This document shows, piece by piece, positions 16,734 to 24,876 of a stretch of DNA of 64,000 nucleotides. The DNA lies in assembly GCF_002564045.1 (NCBI RefSeq), contig NZ_PDJK01000002.1, forward strand, positions 4,278,001 through 4,342,000. The letters run 5' to 3'. How positions within the stretch are numbered: the first letter of the stretch is position 1; the number at the start of each line of letters is the position of its first letter. The stretch comes from Amycolatopsis sulphurea (GTDB lineage: Bacteria > Actinomycetota > Actinomycetes > Mycobacteriales > Pseudonocardiaceae). Position numbers and translations under genes: made by a program. Below the pieces are notes generated by a model. It searched no databases, was not told the origin of the DNA, and was given only the letters and a program-made list of their open reading frames with translations.

Positions 16734-18080
16734 TCAGCGGTCGGTGCGCGGGGTCGCCTTGACGAACTCGGCCAGCCTGCGCACCCCCTCGCGGATCTCC
16801 TCGGCGGTCAGCGGGCTGAAGCCGAGCCGGACGATGTGCTCGCCGCCGTCACCGACGTAGAACATGCTCATCGGCGCCCAGCCCACCCCGTGGTCGCGGG
16901 CCGAGCGGTCCAGTGCTTCGAGGCCGGCGACGAAGGGCACCTCGACGGAGAGGAAGAACCCGCCGCCCGGCACGTTCCAGCGCACGCCGTGCTCGGCGAA
17001 CCGCTCCGGCGGGAAGTGTTCGGCGAGGCTGCTCAGCGTCACCTCCAGGTGCCGCACGTACAGGTCGGCCAGCTCCCGGTTCGCGGTGCGCAGGCTGAAA
17101 TCCGCGTCCAGGAGCACCCCGCCGACCAGGGCTTGCGAGATGCCCGAGGTGCCGACGGTGAACATGCTCTTGACCTTGCCGAGTTCCTCGGCGAGCGGCT
17201 TGGCCGCGCCGGGGCCGCCGGTCACTTCCTGGTCTGCGACCAGGTAGCCGACGCGTGCGCCGGGGAAGACGGTCTTGGCGAAGGAGCCGAGGTAGATCAC
17301 CCTGCGCTGGGTGTCGAGTGCCTTGAGCGTCGGCACCTGCGCACCGTCCCGGCCGAACAGACCGTACGGATTGTCCTCCAGCAGCAGCAAATCCTGCTCG
17401 GCGGCGACTTCGAGCAGCCGGTGCCGGGTGGCGATCGGCAGCGAGTGTCCCGAGGGGTTGGAGAAGTCCGGGGTCACGTAGCAGGCCACCGGGCGCAGAC
17501 CGGACGCGCGTACCTCGCGGGCCACCGCCGCGACCTGCTCGGGATCGATACCCTCGGCGCCCTCCGGAACCGCGGCCATCGGGATGTCGAGCATCTTCGC
17601 GGCTCCCGCGATGCCGACGTAGCAAGGCGAAACGGTCAGCAGGACGTCGCTCGGCGAGGCGAACAGCCCGCGCAGCGCGATCATCATCGCTTCCTGGCAG
17701 CCGTGGGTCACCATGACCGCCTCCGGCGCGACGTGGATGTCCTCGTCCACCTCCAGCGTGCGCGCGATCATGTCCCGGATCAGCCCGTTGATCGGCCCGT
17801 ACTGGAACAGCGCCTTCTTGATCCGTTCCTCGGGCATGCCCCGCTCACGCAGATGCTCGACGAAGCGGTCCAGGTAGTGGTGCAGCTTGGCGATGTCGAA
17901 GAAACCTTCATACGGCCGGCCGGAGGCGAACGAGACCGCCTGCGGATACCGGAAAGCCGTCTCGCTGAGCAACCGCATCGAGTCCATCCGCGGATCGGAC
18001 ACCCCCGTGTGCAGGCCGGCCAGTTCGAGCGTCACGGCCGAGCCGGTGGTCAGGTCTTCCCGAGCCTTCGTCATGGTCAT
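16734..18080 (-). CDS. chdN: PLP-dependent aminotransferase (class I/II), polyketide amination
   Basis: A 448-residue fold-type I aminotransferase similar to 2-aminoadipate aminotransferases and MocR catalytic domains. The PLP lysine is in YLGSFAKTVFPGARVGYL, and the cofactor-binding segments THGCQEAMM, YVTPDFSNPSG and LLLEDNPYG are present. The start at 18080 has AGAAGG upstream and gives MTMTKARED; ATG 18074 is close. In the chelocardin pathway an aminotransferase is expected to place the C4 amino group, with the opposite configuration to classical tetracyclines. That reaction is inferred from cluster context. It is convergent with chdA, only 13 bp away, and diverges from chdOII. Confidence 0.88.
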   Translation of the reverse strand: MTMTKAREDLTTGSAVTLELAGLHTGVSDPRMDSMRLLSETAFRYPQAVSFASGRPYEGFFDIAKLHHYLDRFVEHLRERGMPEERIKKALFQYGPINGLIRDMIARTLEVDEDIHVAPEAVMVTHGCQEAMMIALRGLFASPSDVLLTVSPCYVGIAGAAKMLDIPMAAVPEGAEGIDPEQVAAVAREVRASGLRPVACYVTPDFSNPSGHSLPIATRHRLLEVAAEQDLLLLEDNPYGLFGRDGAQVPTLKALDTQRRVIYLGSFAKTVFPGARVGYLVADQEVTGGPGAAKPLAEELGKVKSMFTVGTSGISQALVGGVLLDADFSLRTANRELADLYVRHLEVTLSSLAEHFPPERFAEHGVRWNVPGGGFFLSVEVPFVAGLEALDRSARDHGVGWAPMSMFYVGDGGEHIVRLGFSPLTAEEIREGVRRLAEFVKATPRTDR

Positions 18081-18212
18081 CCAGCCTTCTGATGGGGGAG
18101 CGGCGACGGTGGCCACTGTGGACTGCTCGCCTCAAGAGGTGGTCTCGCCCGGTTGGAACGGCGAGTGCCGGGATCCGACCGACAATCGAGCCGTGCCGGT
18201 TACGGTCCCGGC
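18081..18212. promoter_or_regulatory. Divergent promoter region, chdN / chdOII
   Basis: A 132-bp gap between the divergent aminotransferase and monooxygenase starts must contain both promoters. No operator-like palindrome is obvious. Confidence 0.35.
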
Positions 18213-19427
18213 ATGACGGATATCCGGACTGACTTCTGCGTCGTCGGTGGCGGACCGGCCGGGCTGACCCTGGCGCTGCTGCTGGCCCGATCCGGCGTAC
18301 GGGTCGTCGTGGTCGAACGGTCCCGTTCCTTCGATCGGGAATATCGCGGCGAGATCCTGCAACCGGGTGGCCAGGCCTTGCTCGCCGAGCTGGGCGTGCT
18401 GACTCCGGCCCGGGAGCACGGAGCGCACGAGCATCACCGATTTCTCTTGGAGGAGCACGGAAAAGTCCTGATCAACGGCGACTACCGGCGGCTGCCCGGC
18501 CCGTTCAACTGCTTGCTCAGCATCCCGCAACGGCACCTGCTGAGGGAACTGCTGGCGCAGTGTCACGAGCACGCGGGCTTCCAGTACTTGTCCGGCACGA
18601 AGGTCACCGGTCTGGTCGAGGACGGTGGCCGGGTTCGGGGCGTGGTCTGTGGCGACGACCAGGTGGTGCTCGCGCACTGCGTGATCGGGGCCGACGGACG
18701 GTATTCGAAGGTGCGGCAGCTCGCCGGGATTCCCGCCGACCGGGTCGAGGGCTTCCGTCAGGACGTGTTGTGGTTCAAGCTGTCCGCCGACGGCGAGCTG
18801 CCGAGTGAGGTGCGGGTGTTCCGGGCGGGCGGCAACCCGGTGCTGGCCTACACGTCGGTACGTGACCGCGTGCAGTTCGGCTGGACGTTGCCGCACAAGG
18901 GTTATCAGCTGCTGGCGCAGCAGGGCCTCGCGCACATCAAGGAGCAGCTGCGGGCCGCCGTGCCCGGCTACGCGGACCGGATCGACGAGGAGATCACCAG
19001 CTTCCGGGACCTTTCCCTGCTGGACGTCTTCTCCGGGGGCGCCCGGCAGTGGGTGCGCGACGGTCTGCTGCTGATCGGCGACAGTGCGCACACCCACGGC
19101 CCGATCGGCGCGCAGGGGATCAACCTGGCCATCCAGGATGCTGTGGCCGCACATCCCCTGCTGCTGGAGTCGTTGCGTGCCAACGACTCCAGCGGGGCGA
19201 TGCTCGGCCGGTTCGTGACCGGGCGCAAGCGGGACATCGACCGGATGAACCGGATCCAGGCCGTCCAGGGCAAGGCGATGCTGTCCGCGGGCCGGGTCTC
19301 GTCGGTGGTCCGGCCGAGGCTGGCGATGGTGGTCGCCCGCACCCCGATCTACCGCGCGATGTTGCGGCAGATCGCGTTCGGCAACACCGGGATCCGGATC
19401 CGCGCCGAGTTGTTCGCCCGCCGCTGA
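18213..19427 (+). CDS. chdOII: FAD-dependent aromatic polyketide monooxygenase
   Basis: A 404-residue class A flavoprotein hydroxylase. The FAD dinucleotide-binding motif is DFCVVGGGPAGLTLALLLA at the N-terminus, ending in the ribose-binding glutamate of VVVVER. The DG motif is VIGADGRYSKVR and the second FAD motif GDSAHTHGPIGAQGINLAIQ. Substrate-binding sequence resembles geranylgeranyl-reductase/PHBH-like enzymes, and it lacks the long C-terminal thioredoxin-like domain of the larger hydroxylases such as chdOI. It probably hydroxylates or oxidises a ring of the tetracyclic intermediate; the position is unknown from sequence. It is convergent with chdMII, 7 bp away. Confidence 0.88.
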   Translation: MTDIRTDFCVVGGGPAGLTLALLLARSGVRVVVVERSRSFDREYRGEILQPGGQALLAELGVLTPAREHGAHEHHRFLLEEHGKVLINGDYRRLPGPFNCLLSIPQRHLLRELLAQCHEHAGFQYLSGTKVTGLVEDGGRVRGVVCGDDQVVLAHCVIGADGRYSKVRQLAGIPADRVEGFRQDVLWFKLSADGELPSEVRVFRAGGNPVLAYTSVRDRVQFGWTLPHKGYQLLAQQGLAHIKEQLRAAVPGYADRIDEEITSFRDLSLLDVFSGGARQWVRDGLLLIGDSAHTHGPIGAQGINLAIQDAVAAHPLLLESLRANDSSGAMLGRFVTGRKRDIDRMNRIQAVQGKAMLSAGRVSSVVRPRLAMVVARTPIYRAMLRQIAFGNTGIRIRAELFARR

Positions 19428-19434
19428 CCGGTGA

Positions 19435-20460
19435 TCAGCCCGGGATGGTCGTCTCGACCATGTGCAGGTAGGAGTTCACCGCGCTGACCCGGTCCACCTG
19501 CAGCCCGGCCTGTCCGATCAGCCCGAGCAGGCCGTCCTTGGTGTGCTTCTTGCCGCCCACGTTGAGCAGCAGCAACAGGTCCATCGCGGTCGCGAACTTC
19601 ATCTCCGGAGTGCCGTCGACCAGGTTCTCGATGATCACCACGCGGGCGCCGGGCCGACCGGCTGCCACCGCGTTGCGCAGCGCGAGGACGGTGCTCTCGT
19701 CGTCCCACTCCAGGATGTTCTTGAACAGGTAGACGTCGGCCTGCACCGGGATCTCCCGGCGGCAGTCGCCCGCCACCAGCTCGGCCCGGTCCGCCAGGGC
19801 TCCGCCCACGCGCAGCCGCTCGTCGGCGCCCGCCACCACCGCGGGCAGGTCGAACAGCACCCCGTTCAGCTTTTCGTTGCGGGACAGCAGGGTGGCCAGG
19901 ACGTTGCCCTGTCCGCCCGCGATGTCGGCCAGCCGCTCGGCCCCGGTCAGGTCGAGCCGGTCGGCGATGGCCAGGGCGGAGAGCTTGCTGGACTGGGTCA
20001 TGGCCTTGTCGAAGACCTCGGCCGACTCCGGCCACTGCTCGTGCAGGTACTCGAAGAAGTCCTTGCCGTGCAAGTCGTCGAAGACGTTCTTGCCGGTGCG
20101 GACGGCCTGGTCGAGATGGGGCCACAGCTCCCAGGTCCACGGCTCGGTGCCCCACAGCAGGATGTGCTTGAGGCTGCGTGGCGCGTCCTCGCGCAGCAGC
20201 CGGGAGGCGTCGGTGTGCACGAACTTGTCCGGCTCCGGTTCGGCGAACACCTCGAAACAGGTCAGCGACCGCATCAGGCGGCGCAGGGCGCCCGGGTCCG
20301 CGTGCACGGCCTTGGCCAGCTCGTCCACCGTCGCGGGCTGGTCGTCGAGAACGTCGGCGAGGCCGAGTTTGGCGGCAGCGCGGACCGAGGCGGCGCACGC
20401 CGCGCTGAGCGCCAGCTCGCGGACTCGCATCACCGCGGCGGGAAGAACGGTACCTGTCAT
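19435..20460 (-). CDS. chdMII: SAM-dependent methyltransferase, second copy
   Basis: A 341-residue methyltransferase of the same two-domain family as chdMI. The N-terminal winged helix (about 15-100) includes AAKLGLADVLDDQPATVDEL. The SAM motif I is LADIAGGQGNVLATLL and later motifs are ADVYLFKNILEWDDE and GARVVIIENLV. The region resembles polyketide O-/C-methyltransferases such as OxyF/OxyT, but the regiochemistry (C6 or C9 methyl) cannot be read from sequence. The ATG at 20460 is fixed by the N-terminal match. A single half-palindrome lies just upstream, in the gap to chdL, so chdMII may be transcribed through that hairpin. Confidence 0.87.
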   Translation of the reverse strand: MTGTVLPAAVMRVRELALSAACAASVRAAAKLGLADVLDDQPATVDELAKAVHADPGALRRLMRSLTCFEVFAEPEPDKFVHTDASRLLREDAPRSLKHILLWGTEPWTWELWPHLDQAVRTGKNVFDDLHGKDFFEYLHEQWPESAEVFDKAMTQSSKLSALAIADRLDLTGAERLADIAGGQGNVLATLLSRNEKLNGVLFDLPAVVAGADERLRVGGALADRAELVAGDCRREIPVQADVYLFKNILEWDDESTVLALRNAVAAGRPGARVVIIENLVDGTPEMKFATAMDLLLLLNVGGKKHTKDGLLGLIGQAGLQVDRVSAVNSYLHMVETTIPG

Positions 20461-20498
20461 GACTGCTTACCTTTCTGCTGGGTGGGGGCTGTGGAGGT

Positions 20499-20522
20499 CT
20501 GTGAAGGGGCCCTTCACGGACT
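20499..20522. repeat. Dispersed palindrome, single unit (locus 4)
   Basis: One 17-nt unit GTGAAGGGGCCCTTCAC with GGAC following, in the short gap between chdL and chdMII, which read in the same direction. The second unit and centre are missing. Confidence 0.85.
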
Positions 20523-20537
20523 TCGTGGCGGTCGGAG

Positions 20538-22469
20538 CTAGGCGCCGTGTTCGGCGCGCAGCACGAACGGAGCGGGCTCCGCGGTCGCGTGCTTCATGGC
20601 CTCGCCGACCGGCTCGCGGAAACCCTTGCCCGCGGTCGCCCGCTGGTGGTCCTCGGCGCTGTCCCATTCGGCGATCTCGGTGAACACCGCTTCATCCCGG
20701 GCCGACTGGTAGAGCCGGTGCGACCGGAAGCCGGGCTGCGCGGTCATGTGCGCGGTGATCTGGCCGAGCAGCCGCCGGAACTCGGTGGCGTCGCCGGTGA
20801 CGGTGAACCGGTTGATGAAGGTGAACACGGTCTTGCTCCTGTTCTGTCGGGCGATTTCCGATGCGCCATCGGCATTTCTCGCGTGGATCTGTTCGCGCAG
20901 CGCACGGCGTTGCAGCTTCCCGTTGGGGGAGCGGGGAATCCGGTCGGTCAGTTCGACGTGGCGCAGGTGCGCGTAGTACGGCAGCCGTTCGGCAACGAAC
21001 TCGGCGAGCTGCGCCGGATTGAGCCCGGCGCCCTTGGGCACCACCAGCCCGTACGCGACCGATCCGCTGAAATCGTCGGGGTAGTCCAGTACCACGCAGT
21101 CGGCCACCTCGGGGTGACTCAGCACGACCCGCTCGATCTCCGTCGGCGACACGAGCCAGTTGTCGCACTTGAAGACGTCCTTGATCCGGTCGACCACGAA
21201 CAGCACGCCCTCGGCGTCGACGTAGCCGACGTCCCCGGTGCTGAACCAGCCGTCGGGATCGACGTCCTGGCCCGGCTCGCGGCCGAGGTAGCCGAGCATC
21301 AGCTGCGGGCCACGGACCTGGATCTCGCCCTTTTCTCCCACCGGCAGTACCGCGCGGGAGTCCACGTCGACGATCCTGCAGCCGGTGCCCGCCACCGGCC
21401 GTCCCGACGAGCCCGTTTTGGGGCAGGACAAGGAATCGAAGTGCGTCGACGGCGACGTCTCCTGAAGTCCGTACCCTTGGACGACCGGCACCCCGAAACA
21501 GCCGGTCAGCGCGCGGGTCGACGGCAGCGGCAGCGCCGAGCCGCCGCACAGGATGACCTGCAGTGCGTCCGCCGCCAGCGTGGACAGGCGCGGGTGCACC
21601 GCCAGTCGGGACAGTCGCATGGGCAGGCTGTAGAAGTGCGTGGCCTTCTCATTGTCGGCGGCGTCCACGGCCTGAGCCACGTCGTCGCCGACGTGCAGCA
21701 CCAGCGTGGCGGCGAAGGTGACCGCCATCGTCAGGTGCATCAGGTGGAAGGTCGGCAGATAGTTGAACAGCACCGACGACGGGGTGATCCCGTGCGCGTG
21801 TCCGGACTGGGCCGCGTTGACGGTGATGTTGCGGTGGCTGAGCCGGACCGCCTTGGCTGCTCCCGTGGTGCCGCTCGTGAACTGCAGGCAGGCCACGGAA
21901 TTCTCGTCGCAAGTGGTGGCGGGCAGCACGCCGTCCGGTGCGGACGCGAGGACCTCGTCCAGGGTCGGCGGACCGGACGGTTCGGTCTGGTCGTCGCGAT
22001 GGGTCAGCACGAGGTGCCGCAGCTCGGGCAGCCGGTCCAGCACCGGCACCAGCCTGCGATGCACCTCCGGCGGCACGATCGCCGTGACCGCGCCCGACGT
22101 GCCCAGCACGTGCACCAGTCCGTCCGCCAGCAGCAGCGGGTTGATCAGCGCGGGCACCGCCCCCGACCTGGCGATACCGAAGAACGACACGGCGAACGCC
22201 GGGTCGAGTACCCCCGCCAGCGCCACCACTTGCCCCGGTTCGGCCAGCTGCGCGTGGACGGCCCGCGCCAGTCTGCCGGCTCGCTCATCGAGCGCCGCGT
22301 AGCTCAGTTCGCAGGCTGCCGCACGAATCGCCACGTGCTCGGGCGCGCGTTCGGCGGCCGAACGCAGCAGGTCGTCGACCCTGGGGCCGCCGATGAACCC
22401 CGCGATCCCGGTCAACGGGTCGCCGGACACCGTGCTGTCCTGGGCGACGGTCGTCTCGGGCGTAGCCAT
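20538..22469 (-). CDS. chdL: Acyl-CoA ligase with C-terminal ABM-type domain
   Basis: A 643-residue protein. Residues about 1-540 form an ANL-family acyl-CoA/AMP ligase: LQFTSGTTGAAKAVRLSHRN is the ATP-binding P-loop, GYGLQETSPSTHFD the A5 motif, GWFSTGDVGYVD the A7 motif, and IPRSPNGKLQRRALREQI the C-terminal lysine motif. Residues about 548-643 (VFTFINRFTVTGDATEF to the end) are an antibiotic biosynthesis monooxygenase (ABM) ferredoxin-like domain, unusual on a ligase. An in-frame GTG at 20828 with GGAG 7 nt upstream could also start the ABM domain alone. OxyH-like ligases occur in other tetracycline clusters; the substrate is unknown. The ATG at 22469 follows GGAGGGATAC. Confidence 0.87.
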   Translation of the reverse strand: MATPETTVAQDSTVSGDPLTGIAGFIGGPRVDDLLRSAAERAPEHVAIRAAACELSYAALDERAGRLARAVHAQLAEPGQVVALAGVLDPAFAVSFFGIARSGAVPALINPLLLADGLVHVLGTSGAVTAIVPPEVHRRLVPVLDRLPELRHLVLTHRDDQTEPSGPPTLDEVLASAPDGVLPATTCDENSVACLQFTSGTTGAAKAVRLSHRNITVNAAQSGHAHGITPSSVLFNYLPTFHLMHLTMAVTFAATLVLHVGDDVAQAVDAADNEKATHFYSLPMRLSRLAVHPRLSTLAADALQVILCGGSALPLPSTRALTGCFGVPVVQGYGLQETSPSTHFDSLSCPKTGSSGRPVAGTGCRIVDVDSRAVLPVGEKGEIQVRGPQLMLGYLGREPGQDVDPDGWFSTGDVGYVDAEGVLFVVDRIKDVFKCDNWLVSPTEIERVVLSHPEVADCVVLDYPDDFSGSVAYGLVVPKGAGLNPAQLAEFVAERLPYYAHLRHVELTDRIPRSPNGKLQRRALREQIHARNADGASEIARQNRSKTVFTFINRFTVTGDATEFRRLLGQITAHMTAQPGFRSHRLYQSARDEAVFTEIAEWDSAEDHQRATAGKGFREPVGEAMKHATAEPAPFVLRAEHGA

Positions 22470-22494
22470 GTATCCCTCCTCCGCTGGTTGGGTT

Positions 22495-22947
22495 TCAGTT
22501 CCTCGGCAGGTCGTCGCGGTACACCTGGCGCTCGCGCACCAGGAGCGCGCCGCCCTCGCGCACCAGCACGTCCACGCAGTCACAGCTGAGGTCGACCGCA
22601 GCCTTGCCACCCAGCGGCGTACCGATGATCACCGCGTAGCTCTTGGCCACGATGCTGCCGTCGGGCTGCGGATCGACCTGCACCATGCCCAGCCAGTGCC
22701 GCCGCTGGATGCCCTGTTCCGCCAGGCGGGTGGCCGCTTCGAGCGCGCCGGCCTCGATGGCCGTCCGGCCGCGGGCGGGTTCGGGGTGCGCGTTGGCGGC
22801 GAACATCCCGTCCTCGGTGAAGGTCTTGGCCCACTCCTGCACGCGGCCCTCGTCCAGGTAGCGCATCTGGCGCCCGTAGAACTGCTGGACCTCCACGTAC
22901 AGCGCGATGTCCTCGGTGCTGCCGACTGCCTGTACCGCCTGTGACAT
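22495..22947 (-). CDS. chdX: NTF2-like / SnoaL-like protein, putative cyclase or ring-modifying enzyme
   Basis: A 150-residue protein with the NTF2-like alpha+beta cone pattern: an N-terminal helix IALYVEVQQFYGRQMRYLDEG, then WAKTFTEDGMFAANAHPEP and strands ending VLVREGGALLVRERQVYRDDL. This fold includes SnoaL-type polyketide cyclases and small dioxygenase beta-subunit-like proteins. I see no certain catalytic residue. The ATG at 22947 has GAGGGAG upstream. It lies 25 bp upstream of chdL on the same strand, so chdX-chdL-chdMII probably form one transcript diverging from the chdT operon. A cyclase role is inferred from the cluster. Confidence 0.75.
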   Translation of the reverse strand: MSQAVQAVGSTEDIALYVEVQQFYGRQMRYLDEGRVQEWAKTFTEDGMFAANAHPEPARGRTAIEAGALEAATRLAEQGIQRRHWLGMVQVDPQPDGSIVAKSYAVIIGTPLGGKAAVDLSCDCVDVLVREGGALLVRERQVYRDDLPRN

Positions 22948-23111
22948 GACTGCTCCCTCGCTTGCTCGTGGTCGGCAAACGATGGCACCGGGGCATCGGA
23001 CGCCACTCAACTGAGGACGACCGGCACCGGCTCGAACCGGGCGCTGATCGGACTTGAGCCGCCGGGTACAGCCTGGTCCCGTTCACAACGGACGGGCTGG
23101 AGGGAAGGCTG
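22948..23111. promoter_or_regulatory. Divergent promoter region, chdX / chdT
   Basis: A 164-bp gap between two divergent biosynthetic operons and a likely binding region for the SARP activator. I could not identify a clear heptameric SARP repeat by eye. Confidence 0.35.
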
Positions 23112-23900
23112 ATGAGGAGCACCGAGGAGCCGCGGGTCGCCTTGGTCACGGGAGCGACCAGCGGGATCGGTCTCGCCGTCACCAAGGCGCTGGCCGCCAG
23201 GGGACTGCGGGTGTTCATCTGCGCGCGCAACCGGGAGAACGTCGTTTCCACGGTGAAGGAGTTGCGGGCGCAGGGTTTGGACGTGGACGGCCAGGCCGGT
23301 GACGTGCGGTCGGTGGCCGCCGTTCGCGAGGTGGTCGAGTCCGCGGTCAACCGGTTCGGCACCATCAGCGTGCTGGTCAACAACGCCGGCCGCAGCGGGG
23401 GCGGGATCACCGCGAAGATCACCGACGAGCTGTGGCAGGACGTGATCGACACCAATCTCAACAGCGTCTTCACGGTCACCCGCGAGGTGCTGACCACCGG
23501 CGGGCTCGACGGGGCCGACGGCGGCCGGATCATCAACATCGCCTCGACCGGGGGCAAGCAGGGCGTCCCGCTCGGCGCGCCCTACTCGGCGGCCAAGAGC
23601 GGGGTCATCGGCTTCACCAAGGCGCTGGGCAAGGAACTGGCCAAGACCGGGGTCACGGTGAACGCCGTCTGCCCCGGCTACGTCGAAACGCCGATGGCCG
23701 TCCGCGTCCGGCAGGCGTATGCCAGCACTTGGGACACCACCGACGAAAACGTGCTGGCGCGGTTCAACGACAAGATCCCGCTCGGCCGCTACTGCACTCC
23801 GGAAGAGGTGGCGGGCATGGTCGACTACCTGGTCGCCGACACGGCCGCTTCGGTGACGGCGCAGGCGATCAACGTCTGCGGCGGCCTCGGCAACTACTGA
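23112..23900 (+). CDS. chdT: Polyketide ketoreductase (ActIII type)
   Basis: A 262-residue short-chain dehydrogenase that reduces one keto group of the nascent polyketide with NADPH, normally at C9 in actinorhodin-type systems. The cofactor motif is VTGATSGIGLAV and LVNNAGRSGGG follows. The catalytic serine is in IASTGGKQG, and the Tyr-Lys pair in PYSAAKSGVIGFTKALG. The VNAVCPGYVETPMA loop and the terminal NVCGGLGNY are near-identical to ActIII-type reductases. GGGAAGG precedes the ATG. It heads a plus-strand operon chdT-chdQII-chdOI/chdY. Confidence 0.95.
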   Translation: MRSTEEPRVALVTGATSGIGLAVTKALAARGLRVFICARNRENVVSTVKELRAQGLDVDGQAGDVRSVAAVREVVESAVNRFGTISVLVNNAGRSGGGITAKITDELWQDVIDTNLNSVFTVTREVLTTGGLDGADGGRIINIASTGGKQGVPLGAPYSAAKSGVIGFTKALGKELAKTGVTVNAVCPGYVETPMAVRVRQAYASTWDTTDENVLARFNDKIPLGRYCTPEEVAGMVDYLVADTAASVTAQAINVCGGLGNY

Positions 23901-23928
23901 CCCCGCACGCTCACGGAAAGGCACAGCC

Positions 23929-24876
23929 ATGCCCGCCGCAGCACAGCAGCACACCGAACACCGGATCGACATCGACGCTCCCGCCGGCCTGGTGTACCGC
24001 ATCATCGCGGACGCGACCGAGTGGCCGCGGCACTTCACCCCGACCGTCCACGTTGATCAGTCCGAACTGGACGGACACACCGAACGCCTGCACATCTGGG
24101 CCAACGCCAACGGGCAGCTGAAGAGCTGGACCTCGCTCCGGGAACTCGACGAGCGGGCCGGCCGGATCCGGTTCCGGCAGGAGGTGTCCGCGCCCCCGGT
24201 CGCCTCGATGAGCGGCGAGTGGATCGTGTCCGAGCGGGTCGCGGAGCGCACCACGCTGGTGCTGACGCACGACTTCGCCGCGGTGGACGACGATCCCGCC
24301 GGAGTGGAATGGATCACCAAGGCCACCAACGGGAACAGTGACACCGAACTGGCGAACATCAAGGCACTGGCCGAGCGCTGGGAGCGGATGGACCGGCTGG
24401 CCTTCGACTTCGAGGACTCCGTGCTGGTACGGGCGCCCAAGGAACGGGCGTACCACTTCCTGGACCGCGTGGACCTGTGGCCGGACCGGCTGCCCCACGT
24501 CGCCAGGCTGGAGCTGCGCGAGGACGTGCCCGGAGTTCAGCACATGTCCATGGACACCAAGGCGAAGGACGGATCGACGCACACCACGGTGTCGGTGCGG
24601 GTGTGCTTCCCCGAAGCCCGGATCGTCTACAAGCAACTCGTGCCGCCCGCGTTGCTGACCACCCACACCGGAGTGTGGACGTTCGAGGACACAGCGGACG
24701 GTGTTTTGGTGACTTCCGCGCACACGGTCGTGCTCAACGAGGCCAACATCGGCACGGTGCCCGGCCCGGCCGCGACTGTCGAGTCGACGCGCGACTTCGT
24801 CCGCAACGCGATCAGCGGCAACAGCCAGGCCACGCTGCGTCATGCCAAGGCGTTCGCCGAGGCGACCGATGCCTGA
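23929..24876 (+). CDS. chdQII: Didomain aromatase/cyclase, second copy
   Basis: A 315-residue protein with two SRPBCC domains. The first starts HRIDIDAPAGLVYRIIADATEWP, the second FEDSVLVRAPKERAYHFLDRVDLWPDRLP with VTSAHTVVLNE near the end. It is a paralogue of chdQI and of OxyK-like aromatases that cyclise and aromatise the D ring. Having two didomain aromatase/cyclases in one pathway is unusual for tetracyclines, where one normally serves the first ring. GGAAAGGC lies upstream of the ATG. The stop overlaps the chdOI start by 8 bp, indicating translational coupling. Confidence 0.92.
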   Translation: MPAAAQQHTEHRIDIDAPAGLVYRIIADATEWPRHFTPTVHVDQSELDGHTERLHIWANANGQLKSWTSLRELDERAGRIRFRQEVSAPPVASMSGEWIVSERVAERTTLVLTHDFAAVDDDPAGVEWITKATNGNSDTELANIKALAERWERMDRLAFDFEDSVLVRAPKERAYHFLDRVDLWPDRLPHVARLELREDVPGVQHMSMDTKAKDGSTHTTVSVRVCFPEARIVYKQLVPPALLTTHTGVWTFEDTADGVLVTSAHTVVLNEANIGTVPGPAATVESTRDFVRNAISGNSQATLRHAKAFAEATDA

